Source of the DNA: Candidatus Mediterraneibacter excrementigallinarum
Lineage (GTDB): Bacteria; Bacillota; Clostridia; Lachnospirales; Lachnospiraceae
NCBI GenBank assembly: GCA_019120075.1
Contig: DWVT01000048.1
Location: 1-52,492, forward strand
Direction: 5' to 3'
DNA: 52,492 bases
Of this stretch, positions 40,570 to 47,999 are shown piece after piece (the stretch's first letter is position 1; each line of letters starts with the position of its first letter). Under the pieces are notes generated by a model that was not told the DNA's origin, ran no database searches, and saw only the letters and a list, made by a program, of their open reading frames with translations. The position numbers were made by a program, and so were the translations under genes.

Positions 40570-41409
40570 ATGGATTATAAGATTATTGTCGACAGCTGCG
40601 GAGAGCTGACGGATGAGATGAAAAAAAGCGGGATTTATGAGACCGCCTCTCTCAGCATGCAGATTGATGGAGTGACTATTGTGGATGACGAGACTTTCGA
40701 TCAGAAAGACGTACTCAGACGAATTGCGGCAAGCGCAGAGTGCCCCAGGTCATCCTGTCCCTCGCCGGAGAAATATATGGAACTTTATGCAGGCAGTGAG
40801 AAACGGATCTATGTGGTGACATTATCCTCTGAACTGAGCGGTTCTTATAACAGTGCCCAGCTTGGGAAAAAGCTTTATGAAGAAGAATATGGAGACAAGG
40901 AGATTCACGTGTTTAATTCCCGTTCTGCGTCTGTCGGGGAGACGCTGATAGCTCTGAAGGTTCAGGAGTGCGAGAGCAGAGGAATGACATTTGAGCAGGT
41001 GGTATCTGCAACGGAATCCTATATAGACGGACAGCATACTTATTTTGTTCTGGAGAATCTCGACACACTTCGGAAAAACGGACGGCTGACCGGAATTAAA
41101 TCTATCGTGGCAAGCGCTTTAAACATCAAGCCGGTCCTGGGATCCACTCCGCAGGGGACGATCTGCCAGCTGGGGCAGGCGAGAGGAATAAAAAGGGCGC
41201 TTGTAAGGATGACCGACTGTATTGCCAGGGAGACGGAAAATCCAGAGAAAAAAATCCTTGGGATATCTCACTGCAACTGCTATGAGAGGGCTAAGGAGGT
41301 CGAACGTATTCTTTTAGAAAAGTTTCAGGTGAAGGCCAGTTTCATTGTGGATACGGCAGGGATCAGTACAATGTATGCAAATGACGGCGGCGTTATTGTC
41401 GTCATATAA
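40570..41409 (+). CDS. DegV family fatty-acid-binding protein
   Basis: A 279-residue protein of the DegV/FakB family, which binds fatty acids for phosphorylation by FakA. Family features are Ile-Val-Asp-Ser-Cys near the N-terminus, Ser-Cys-Pro-Ser-Pro near 60 in place of the usual Thr-Ser-Gln-Pro, Leu-Ser-Ser-Glu-Leu-Ser-Gly-Ser-Tyr-Asn near 83, and Leu-Arg-Lys-Asn-Gly-Arg-Leu. ATG 40570 has AGGAGG seven bases upstream; the in-frame start at 40528 does not. No fakA gene is nearby. It stands as a single gene with its own probable promoter. Confidence 0.9.
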   Translation: MDYKIIVDSCGELTDEMKKSGIYETASLSMQIDGVTIVDDETFDQKDVLRRIAASAECPRSSCPSPEKYMELYAGSEKRIYVVTLSSELSGSYNSAQLGKKLYEEEYGDKEIHVFNSRSASVGETLIALKVQECESRGMTFEQVVSATESYIDGQHTYFVLENLDTLRKNGRLTGIKSIVASALNIKPVLGSTPQGTICQLGQARGIKRALVRMTDCIARETENPEKKILGISHCNCYERAKEVERILLEKFQVKASFIVDTAGISTMYANDGGVIVVI

Positions 41410-41439
41410 ATCCGGGTTTTTTGGCTCTGCGGTGATATC

Positions 41440-41469
41440 TTGCCAAGCTGCGGGAGAATGTGGTATACT
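41440..41469 (+). promoter_or_regulatory. Extended -10 promoter for the 78-residue membrane protein
   Basis: TTGCCA at 41440-41445 and TATACT at 41464-41469, 18 bp apart, with TGG directly before the -10. Confidence 0.58.
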
Positions 41470-41521
41470 GTCCATATTGAGCAGAAGGAGCAGAAATGCT
41501 GCGGCGAAAGGAGCATAAGAG

Positions 41522-41758
41522 ATGAGCCAGGAAAAGGTGGATCGCTATAAAAAGGAAAAAGCAAACAGAAAGAAGATCATGCGCAGGGGGAAAGCCATGA
41601 GTGTGGTGCGCAAGCTGATCCTTACTGTTGCGGCGCTGGCCCTGATCGGCTGGCTTGGATATTCAGCTTATGATATCCATGAGGAGAATAAGGAGAGAGT
41701 GGTAGCTGAGGTGAATTATGATGCTGTCACGGATTATCTGAACAGTTTGTCTGAATAG
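41522..41758 (+). CDS. Small single-helix membrane protein upstream of the dcw cluster, function unknown
   Basis: A 78-residue protein I do not recognise. Residues 1-29 are strongly basic, residues ~30-49 form one membrane helix, and the remaining ~30 residues are acidic and probably extracytoplasmic. The overall plan (basic leader, one helix, short outer tail) resembles FtsL/DivIC-like bitopic proteins, but it lacks a clear coiled coil. AAAGGAG precedes the ATG. It has its own promoter and one of the strongest terminators in the window, so it is a separate unit ahead of mraZ. Confidence 0.78.
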   Translation: MSQEKVDRYKKEKANRKKIMRRGKAMSVVRKLILTVAALALIGWLGYSAYDIHEENKERVVAEVNYDAVTDYLNSLSE

Positions 41759-41778
41759 AGCAGATGAAAAATTAAGAA

Positions 41779-41851
41779 AACAGTCAGAAGCACAACATAT
41801 GGGATGCGGGGGAACCTGGCATCCCATATGTGCGATTCTGGCTGTTTTTTT
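41779..41851 (+). terminator. Long-stem intrinsic terminator before the dcw cluster
   Basis: The inner stem 41795-41807 with 41819-41831 is perfect, the outer stem 41780-41789 with 41836-41845 has one G-U pair, and seven Ts follow. Confidence 0.88.
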
Positions 41852-41908
41852 GTTGCCCTGGGAGATTTTGGAGGGCTTTGTGAGAAACAAAAAAATCTCA
41901 AAAAGGGG

Positions 41909-41937
41909 TTGAAAAAGGGGGATGTGTGGTTTACAAT
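41909..41937 (+). promoter_or_regulatory. mraZ: Sigma-A promoter of the dcw cluster (PmraZ)
   Basis: TTGAAA at 41909-41914 and TACAAT at 41932-41937 are exactly 17 bp apart. The transcript should begin near 41944, at the first MraZ box. Confidence 0.8.
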
Positions 41938-41943
41938 GGAGCC

Positions 41944-41979
41944 AAGTGGTGAGAAGTGGTAGAGAGTGGTTTAAAGTGG
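41944..41979 (+). promoter_or_regulatory. Four MraZ operator boxes at 10-bp spacing
   Basis: AAGTGG, AAGTGG, GAGTGG and AAGTGG begin at 41944, 41954, 41964 and 41974, exactly one helical turn apart. MraZ is known to bind direct GTGG-containing repeats near its own promoter and repress the operon. Here the boxes overlap the expected transcription start, consistent with autorepression. Confidence 0.85.
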
Positions 41980-42019
41980 GGAGCGATGTGGAGGCTCACA
42001 TTTAAAGAAGGGGTTCCGG

Positions 42020-42457
42020 ATGCTTTTAGGAGAGTTTAATCATACGATCGATGAAAAAGGCAGACTGATCATCCCGGCAAAGCTGAGGGATGATCTTGGC
42101 GACAGTTTCGTTATATGTAACGGACTGGAAGGTTGCCTTTTTGTCTACTCTCAGGAAGAATGGAACAAATTCGTTGCCGAACTCGAGACCTTACCACGAA
42201 TGAACAAGGATGCCAGGATCTTCAAAAGGTATTTCTTCGGAAGCGCTTCAGAGGGCAGCTTTGACAAGCAGGGGAGAGTGCTTGTGCCGCCGTCTCTGAG
42301 AAAAGCGGCTCACCTTGAGAAAGACGTGGTGCTGGTGGGAGTCCAGGACCGTGTCGAGATCTGGGACAAGGCTCTGTGGGAAGAGAGAAGCCAGGTCAGC
42401 GAAGAAGATCTGGATGCGATCGCAGAGCGTATGGAATCCATTGGAATCAGGATCTGA
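42020..42457 (+). CDS. mraZ: Transcriptional regulator MraZ
   Basis: A 145-residue ring-forming regulator that represses its own operon. Both AbrB-like half-domains keep the family's Asp-x-x-Gly-Arg motif: Asp-Glu-Lys-Gly-Arg near residue 11 and Asp-Lys-Gln-Gly-Arg near 82. The Met-Leu-Leu-Gly-Glu-Phe-Asn-His start is typical. GAAGGGG precedes the ATG. It is the first gene of the dcw cluster and lies directly downstream of four candidate binding boxes. Confidence 0.97.
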   Translation: MLLGEFNHTIDEKGRLIIPAKLRDDLGDSFVICNGLEGCLFVYSQEEWNKFVAELETLPRMNKDARIFKRYFFGSASEGSFDKQGRVLVPPSLRKAAHLEKDVVLVGVQDRVEIWDKALWEERSQVSEEDLDAIAERMESIGIRI

Positions 42458-42479
42458 GAAAGAAGGACAGGAGGAGACT

Positions 42480-43415
42480 ATGGCATTCGAGCACACATCA
42501 GTTCTGCTGCATGAGACAGTGGACGGGCTTAACGTCGTGCCTGACGGCATTTATGTTGATGCAACTCTGGGTGGAGGCGGACATGCTTTTGAAGTGTGCA
42601 GACGTTTAAGCGACAAGGGGAGATTAATAGGTATAGACCAGGACGCCGACGCAATTGAAGCGGCGGGAAAACGCCTGGAAGGCTTCGGGGAGAAGGTCAC
42701 GATAATCCGGAGCAATTATCGTGATATGAAGCCAAGGCTCCATGAACTGGGCATTGACAAGGTTGATGGCATCACGCTGGATCTGGGCGTCTCATCTTAT
42801 CAGCTGGACACTGCGGAGAGAGGATTTTCCTACCGGGTGGATGCATCGCTTGATATGAGGATGGATCAGAGGCAGAAACGGACTGCGAGAGATATTGTCA
42901 ATGGTTACAGTGAGGCGGAACTTTACCGCGTGATCCGGGATTACGGAGAAGACAGGTTTGCAAAGAATATTGCAAAGCACATTGTGGCGGAGCGCGCGAA
43001 AGCACCGATCGAGACGACGGGACAGCTGAATGAGATCATAAGACATTCCATACCGATGAAGATCCAGAAAACGTCGGGTCACCCATCCAAAAGAACATTC
43101 CAGGCGATACGGATCGAACTGAATGGAGAGTTGGATGTACTTAAGGAGTCCCTGGATGAGATGATCGATATGTTGAATCCGGGAGGAAGGATCTGTATCA
43201 TAACATTTCATTCGCTGGAGGACCGGATCGTGAAGAGTGCATTCCGCAAAAATGAAAATCCGTGTATCTGCCCGAGTTCCTTTCCTGTGTGTGTCTGCGG
43301 GAGAGTCTCAAAGGGAAAAGTGATCACACGGAAACCCATCCTTCCGTCGGAGGAGGAGATGGAATGCAACAGCCGCTCAAAGAGCGCAAAGCTTCGGATT
43401 TTTGAGCGTTGTTGA
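42480..43415 (+). CDS. rsmH: 16S rRNA (cytosine-1402-N4)-methyltransferase RsmH (MraW)
   Basis: The 311-residue SAM-dependent enzyme methylates C1402 in the ribosomal P site. The SAM-binding Asp-Ala-Thr-Leu-Gly-Gly-Gly-Gly-His (near 27-35), Asp-Gln-Asp, Leu-Asp-Leu-Gly-Val-Ser-Ser and the C-terminal Phe-His-Ser-Leu-Glu-Asp-Arg motifs are intact. ATG 42480 has AGGAGG five bases upstream; longer in-frame starts overlap mraZ and are not credible. A Cys-x-Cys pair near 275-290 could bind metal, as in several RsmH proteins. Confidence 0.97.
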   Translation: MAFEHTSVLLHETVDGLNVVPDGIYVDATLGGGGHAFEVCRRLSDKGRLIGIDQDADAIEAAGKRLEGFGEKVTIIRSNYRDMKPRLHELGIDKVDGITLDLGVSSYQLDTAERGFSYRVDASLDMRMDQRQKRTARDIVNGYSEAELYRVIRDYGEDRFAKNIAKHIVAERAKAPIETTGQLNEIIRHSIPMKIQKTSGHPSKRTFQAIRIELNGELDVLKESLDEMIDMLNPGGRICIITFHSLEDRIVKSAFRKNENPCICPSSFPVCVCGRVSKGKVITRKPILPSEEEMECNSRSKSAKLRIFERC

Positions 43416-43503
43416 AACAAAAGGGAGTAGTAGAAGATAGAATCGTCCGGAAGGGAAGGGGAGAGCCCGGAAGGACAAAAGAACAGGAAAGGGGCTTTAC
43501 GCT

Positions 43504-44046
43504 ATGGCATCAGTCAGAAATACAAGAAGTTACAGGAGAACAGGAATGTCCGGTGGGGACCGACAGCAGTTCTATGTATACGGAAATGCAGTACGCCAGG
43601 CGGAAGTCCAGCCGCAAAGAAGACGTCAGGTACGTCCGGCGGCACCAAAACGCGTAAGCCGTCAGGTAATGCGAAACCGGAATCGTGCGATGAGCATCAG
43701 CCCTGCTTATGCGGTCTTTCTTGTTGCGGCCGCGATCTGTGCGGTGTTCCTCTGTGTAATGTATCTCAGGCTTCAGGCTGACGTGGTGAGCCGTTCAGAA
43801 AATATCACGGCACTTCAGGAGCAGCTGGCTGAACTCACAGAGGCAAATGATACGGCGTATAACGCCGCGGCGGATTCACTGAACCTTGAGGAAGTGAAGG
43901 ACAAGGCGATGAACGAGATGGGCATGGTCTATGAATCTCAGGGTACGGTGATCGAATATGACAGCCCTTCGGGCAGCTATGTAAAACAGTATGATAACAT
44001 TCCTGAGGACGGAGTACTGGCAAAGTCGAGGGATGTGTCAGAGTAA
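43504..44046 (+). CDS. ftsL: FtsL-type division protein
   Basis: A 180-residue bitopic protein at the ftsL position between rsmH and ftsI. Residues ~1-65 are a basic, Arg/Gln-rich cytoplasmic leader, ~68-89 a membrane helix, and ~90-118 a heptad-like coiled coil (Leu-Gln-Glu-Gln-Leu-Ala-Glu-Leu). The short region with Met-Gly-Met-Val that follows is typical of FtsL/DivIC. FtsL with DivIB and DivIC activates the septal synthase. AAAGGGG precedes the ATG, eight bases away. Sequence conservation in this family is low, so the call rests on architecture and position. Confidence 0.88.
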   Translation: MASVRNTRSYRRTGMSGGDRQQFYVYGNAVRQAEVQPQRRRQVRPAAPKRVSRQVMRNRNRAMSISPAYAVFLVAAAICAVFLCVMYLRLQADVVSRSENITALQEQLAELTEANDTAYNAAADSLNLEEVKDKAMNEMGMVYESQGTVIEYDSPSGSYVKQYDNIPEDGVLAKSRDVSE

Positions 44047-44059
44047 GGATTATTGAAGA

Positions 44060-46087
44060 ATGGCTGGAAGAAAAAGAAAAAAGAACAGATTTGGATTTTT
44101 GACAAAAAAATTCCCGATCAGGATGCAACGAAAGCTGGTAATGCTGTTTATGGCAATTATACTGGCTTTTGTTGCTCTTGTCGGAAGAATTACGTATATT
44201 AATGTGACGAAAGGGAGCAGCTATACCAGGATCGTCCTCGACCAGCAGAACTACAGCAGCAGGGTGATACCTTATAAGAGAGGGGATATTGTAGACAGGA
44301 ACGGGACAAGGATTGCAACCAGTGAACGCGTGTACAATGTTATCCTGGATGTTGCTGTACTCACAGATAACGAAGAGAATATCGATCCCACGATCAGTGT
44401 GCTGGAGGAATGCTTCGGAATTCCGGAGCAGACAGTGAGGGAAACGATTGAGAATAATCCGGAATCAAGGTATTCCATCATGGCCACAGGGGTGGATTAT
44501 GAGACGGCACAAAAGTTCAATGAGATTGATGCGGATGATAAGAACTATCCGAATGTCGCCGGTGTATGGCTGGAGCAGGATTACAACAGGACCTATCCCT
44601 ACAGTACACTTGCGAGTGATGTGATTGGCTTTACTTATTCGGGAAATGTAGGCGCGATCGGCATTGAGAGTGCATATAATGATGTCCTTAACGGGACAGA
44701 CGGAAGAGAATACGGATATCTTGACAGTGATTCTTCTGTGGAACGTACTGTCAAGGCTGCGAAGAACGGCAATACGGTTGTATCAACAATTGACATCACT
44801 TTGCAGAGCATCGTAGAAAAATGTATAGTCGAGTTCAATCAGGAACATGCAAGTGACGGGAATCCGGGAAGCAAGAATACGGCGGTGATCATGATGAATC
44901 CGAATACGGGAGAGATTCTTGCAGAGGCATCTTATCCGAATTTTGATCTGAATAATCCCAGAGATCTGTCTATCCTGTATACGGAGGAGCAGTGGGATAA
45001 ACTTTCGGAAGAAGAACAGCTTACTGCAATGAGTGACCTGTGGAGAAACTTCTGTGTCAGTGATGCTTTTGAACCCGGTTCCACCATGAAGCCGTTTACA
45101 GTGGCTGCGGGGCTTGAAACCGGAGCGATCACCGGAGATGAGACTTATTACTGTGGAGGATCCCTTCATGTGGGAGACAATGATATCGGATGCCACTTAA
45201 GGAGCGGACATGGCACCCAGACAGTGCAGGATGCGATAGCCAATTCCTGTAATGTTGCTCTGATGCAGATCGCAGAGTCCATAGGAGTGGAGGATTTTAC
45301 AAGGTATCAGCACGTTTTCGGGTTCGGCGAGTACACAGGCATTGATCTTCCGGGAGAGGCGGCTACATCCGCTCTTCTGTACACGGCGGATACCATGACT
45401 CCGGTGGACCTTGCTACAAACTCATTCGGACAGAGTTTTAACGTGACAATGACACAGATGGCTTCCGCATTCTGCTCTCTGATCAATGGAGGGTATTATT
45501 ATGAGCCTCACGTTGTCAGACAGATCCAGGATGAGGACGGCAATGTGATTGAAACAAAGGATCCGGTGCTTCTCAGAAAGACGATTTCTTCGGAGACATC
45601 GGACCAGGTCAAAGAATACCTTCAGGCAGTAATGGATTACGGAACCGGCCAGAGTGCACAGGTAGAAGGATACGATATTGGCGCCAAAACAGGAACTGCG
45701 GAAAAGCTGCCGCGAGGGAACGGAAAGTATCTTCTTTCCTATATCGGGTATGCGCCGCAGGAAAATCCGGAGGTGCTGATCTATGTCGTTGTGGATGAAG
45801 CCAACGTAGATGCTCAGGATAACAGTGCGCTTGTGCTTGATCTGTCGAAAAAGATCATGGAAGAAGCGTTCCCTTATCTGGGGGTCACGACGATCGAGGA
45901 GAGTGAAGCCGAGGCGGCGGAACAGGCTGCAGCGAAAGAAGGTCAGAATTTCGGAGATACAGAGTATTCAGACTATGATGAAAATTATGAGGATACATAT
46001 GATAATCCGGATGGAGCATATGTAGATGAAGACTATGATCCTGATCTGGATGACTGGGCAGCAGGCGACAGCGTGGACGATGAGTAG
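44060..46087 (+). CDS. ftsI: Class B penicillin-binding protein (FtsI/PBP2B-like), septal transpeptidase
   Basis: Cross-links septal peptidoglycan. The 675-residue protein has a basic leader, one membrane helix (~24-45), a pedestal domain (~55-220) containing Arg-Gly-Asp-Ile-Val-Asp-Arg-Asn-Gly, and a transpeptidase domain. Its motifs are complete: Ser341-Thr-Met-Lys344, Ser396-Cys-Asn398 and Lys543-Thr-Gly545. No PASTA domains follow. The last ~65 residues are an Asp/Glu/Tyr/Ala-rich acidic tail outside the membrane, not part of the fold. The stop at 46087 is followed after 21 bp by an intrinsic terminator reaching the next start codon. AAGGA precedes the ATG. Confidence 0.93.
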   Translation: MAGRKRKKNRFGFLTKKFPIRMQRKLVMLFMAIILAFVALVGRITYINVTKGSSYTRIVLDQQNYSSRVIPYKRGDIVDRNGTRIATSERVYNVILDVAVLTDNEENIDPTISVLEECFGIPEQTVRETIENNPESRYSIMATGVDYETAQKFNEIDADDKNYPNVAGVWLEQDYNRTYPYSTLASDVIGFTYSGNVGAIGIESAYNDVLNGTDGREYGYLDSDSSVERTVKAAKNGNTVVSTIDITLQSIVEKCIVEFNQEHASDGNPGSKNTAVIMMNPNTGEILAEASYPNFDLNNPRDLSILYTEEQWDKLSEEEQLTAMSDLWRNFCVSDAFEPGSTMKPFTVAAGLETGAITGDETYYCGGSLHVGDNDIGCHLRSGHGTQTVQDAIANSCNVALMQIAESIGVEDFTRYQHVFGFGEYTGIDLPGEAATSALLYTADTMTPVDLATNSFGQSFNVTMTQMASAFCSLINGGYYYEPHVVRQIQDEDGNVIETKDPVLLRKTISSETSDQVKEYLQAVMDYGTGQSAQVEGYDIGAKTGTAEKLPRGNGKYLLSYIGYAPQENPEVLIYVVVDEANVDAQDNSALVLDLSKKIMEEAFPYLGVTTIEESEAEAAEQAAAKEGQNFGDTEYSDYDENYEDTYDNPDGAYVDEDYDPDLDDWAAGDSVDDE

Positions 46088-46108
46088 GAAGAAACGAAAA
46101 AGATGAAT

Positions 46109-46160
46109 AACCCTGCAGAAGATATAATAAATTATAAAAATATCTTCTGCAGGGTTTTTT
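46109..46160 (+). terminator. Intrinsic terminator fused to the spoVD ribosome binding site
   Basis: A perfect 17-bp stem (46109-46125 with 46140-46156) closes a 14-nt A/T loop, and a run of six Ts (46155-46160) runs straight into the spoVD ATG at 46161. The only Shine-Dalgarno candidate, GCAGGG at 46149-46154, lies in the 3' arm six bases from the ATG. The hairpin would therefore stop read-through from ftsI and also hide the ribosome binding site in any longer transcript. Confidence 0.85.
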
Positions 46161-47885
46161 ATGAAAAATAAGACTTATAATAAGAAGAAAATGCTTGTTG
46201 TTTTTCTCTGCGCTGTAATTATCATCACAGGGCTGATCGGACGTCTGGTCTATCTTATGATCTTTGACGCGGAATATTATCAGAAACTTGCACAGGATCT
46301 TCATGAACGAGAGAGAGAGATCAAGGCGGCCAGAGGGGAGATCGTGGACAGGAACGGAGTTGTTCTGGCCACCAATGAGACGGTATGCACGATCTCGGTC
46401 ATACACAGTCAGATAGAGGACGCAGATCTTGTCACGGAAGTGCTGGCAGAAGAGCTTGAGCTGGACATGGGAGAGGTCAGAAAAAAAGTGGAGAAAGTCT
46501 CTTCTATGGAAAAGATAAAGACGAATGTTGACAAGGAGACAGGGGACAGGATCCGAAACTATGACCTTGCAGGTGTTAAAGTGGACGAGGATTATAAAAG
46601 ATATTATCCCTATGACGAACTGGCATCTAAGGTTCTGGGATTCACAGGAGGAGACAACCAGGGGATCATAGGGCTGGAGGTCAAATACGATGAATATCTT
46701 AAGGGTACAAACGGGACGATCCTGACTGTAACGGACGCCAGAGGGATAGAGCTGGAAGGGGTTGCAGAAGACCGGATCGAGCCGGTGCCCGGGGAGACAC
46801 TCCAGGTCAGTCTGGATTATAATATCCAGGCTTACTGTGAGCAGGCAGCGCTGAAGGTGATGGAGGAAAAGCAGGCTGCCAGCGTATCTGTGCTCCTTAT
46901 GAATCCGCAGAATGGTGAGATCTATGCTATGGTGAATGTACCCGAGTTTAATCTGAACGAGCCGTTTGAACTGAATACAGGGAAGGATCCGGATTCTCTT
47001 TCAGACGAGGAACTTCAGGATGAACTGAACCGGATGTGGAGGAACGGATGCATCAATGATACATATGAACCGGGCTCCACCTTTAAAATTATCACATCTT
47101 CCGCCTGCCTGGAGGAAGGGGTTGTCTCTCTGGATGATACGTTTACCTGTCCGGGATACCGGATCGTGGAAGACAGGAAGATACGGTGCCATAAAACAGG
47201 CGGACACGGGACAGAAACGTTTGTCCAGGGACTGCAGAATTCATGTAATCCGGTCTTTATCGATATCGGGATGCGGCTGGGGGCAGAACGGTTTTACGAT
47301 TATTTTGAACAGTTCGGGCTGCTCAGCCTGACAAATATCGACCTGCCCGGAGAGGCCGGGACGATTATGCACAAGAAAGAGGATATCGGGACAGTGGAGC
47401 TTGCAACCATGACGTTCGGACAGTCATTCCAGATCACTCCGATCCAGATGGCGACCACGGTAAGTTCTCTGATCAATGGAGGCATACGGGTGACTCCGCA
47501 TCTGGGGATGGCTGTATTGGACAGAAATGGAGAGACTGTGGAAGAGTTTCAATATGAGACTCAGGACGGGATCGTCTCAAAAGAGACATCAGAGACCATG
47601 CGCATGCTTCTGAAGAGTGTAGTGGAGGAAGGGTCCGGGAAAAACGGATATATTGAAGGGTATTCGATCGGAGGCAAGACTGCCACGTCCCAGACCCTTC
47701 CGCGGAGTGCCAACAAGTATATTGCTTCCTTTATCGGATTTGCTCCGGCAGAAGACCCTCAGATCCTGGGGATGGTGGTGATCCATGATCCCCAGGGGGT
47801 ATATTATGGGGGGACGATCGCGGCGCCTGTTCTCAGAAGCATTTATGACAATGTTCTGCCCTATCTCGGGATTGAAAAAAACTGA
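46161..47885 (+). CDS. spoVD: SpoVD-type class B penicillin-binding protein
   Basis: The 574-residue protein has an N-terminal membrane helix (~11-32), a pedestal domain with Arg-Gly-Glu-Ile-Val-Asp-Arg-Asn-Gly, and a transpeptidase domain. The nucleophile motif Ser306-Thr-Phe-Lys309 and Ser361-Cys-Asn363 are intact. The third motif reads Lys506-Thr-Ala508 instead of Lys-Thr-Gly. It ends after the transpeptidase domain without the PASTA domain of Bacillus SpoVD. Position after ftsI and before mraY matches spoVD, which makes spore cortex peptidoglycan with SpoVE. Its start codon directly follows a terminator U-tract, suggesting special timing of expression. A vegetative PBP role cannot be excluded. 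Confidence 0.88.
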   Translation: MKNKTYNKKKMLVVFLCAVIIITGLIGRLVYLMIFDAEYYQKLAQDLHEREREIKAARGEIVDRNGVVLATNETVCTISVIHSQIEDADLVTEVLAEELELDMGEVRKKVEKVSSMEKIKTNVDKETGDRIRNYDLAGVKVDEDYKRYYPYDELASKVLGFTGGDNQGIIGLEVKYDEYLKGTNGTILTVTDARGIELEGVAEDRIEPVPGETLQVSLDYNIQAYCEQAALKVMEEKQAASVSVLLMNPQNGEIYAMVNVPEFNLNEPFELNTGKDPDSLSDEELQDELNRMWRNGCINDTYEPGSTFKIITSSACLEEGVVSLDDTFTCPGYRIVEDRKIRCHKTGGHGTETFVQGLQNSCNPVFIDIGMRLGAERFYDYFEQFGLLSLTNIDLPGEAGTIMHKKEDIGTVELATMTFGQSFQITPIQMATTVSSLINGGIRVTPHLGMAVLDRNGETVEEFQYETQDGIVSKETSETMRMLLKSVVEEGSGKNGYIEGYSIGGKTATSQTLPRSANKYIASFIGFAPAEDPQILGMVVIHDPQGVYYGGTIAAPVLRSIYDNVLPYLGIEKN

Positions 47886-47900
47886 GTGATGGGTTATACT
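47872..47900 (+). promoter_or_regulatory. Sigma-A promoter within the dcw cluster, ahead of mraY
   Basis: TTGAAA at 47872-47877 and TATACT at 47895-47900 are exactly 17 bp apart. The -35 lies in the last codons of spoVD. Transcription should begin about 47906, at the foot of the hairpin. Confidence 0.72.
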
Positions 47901-47906
47901 GTATTG

Positions 47907-47968
47907 GAAGTTCAGCCATACGGCGTGGACTGCGAAAGCAGCGGATCCAGGCTGTATGGCTGAACTTC
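47907..47968 (+). other. 62-nt hairpin leader between spoVD and mraY
   Basis: A perfect 15-bp stem (47907-47921 with 47954-47968) is extended by G-U, G-C and C-G pairs. It continues through TGGA/TCCA to an apical CTGC-GAAA-GCAG stem with a GNRA tetraloop, with a four-base CGGA bulge on the 3' side. No U-run follows, so it is not a standard terminator. The mraY start is 32 bases further on. It could stabilise the 5' end, bind a protein or be a transposed palindrome. Confidence 0.7.
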
Positions 47969-47999
47969 TGCAGAGACAAAAGAAATACGAGGTGGATTT

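Noticed and set aside
41944-41979. The 10-bp repeats as a tandem microsatellite
   Set aside because: Only the AGTGG core recurs, in exact helical phase next to a promoter before mraZ, matching known MraZ operators.
43409-43657. An 82-codon frame between rsmH and ftsL
   Set aside because: It overlaps the start of ftsL in another frame, has no recognisable domain, and ftsL has the better ribosome binding site.
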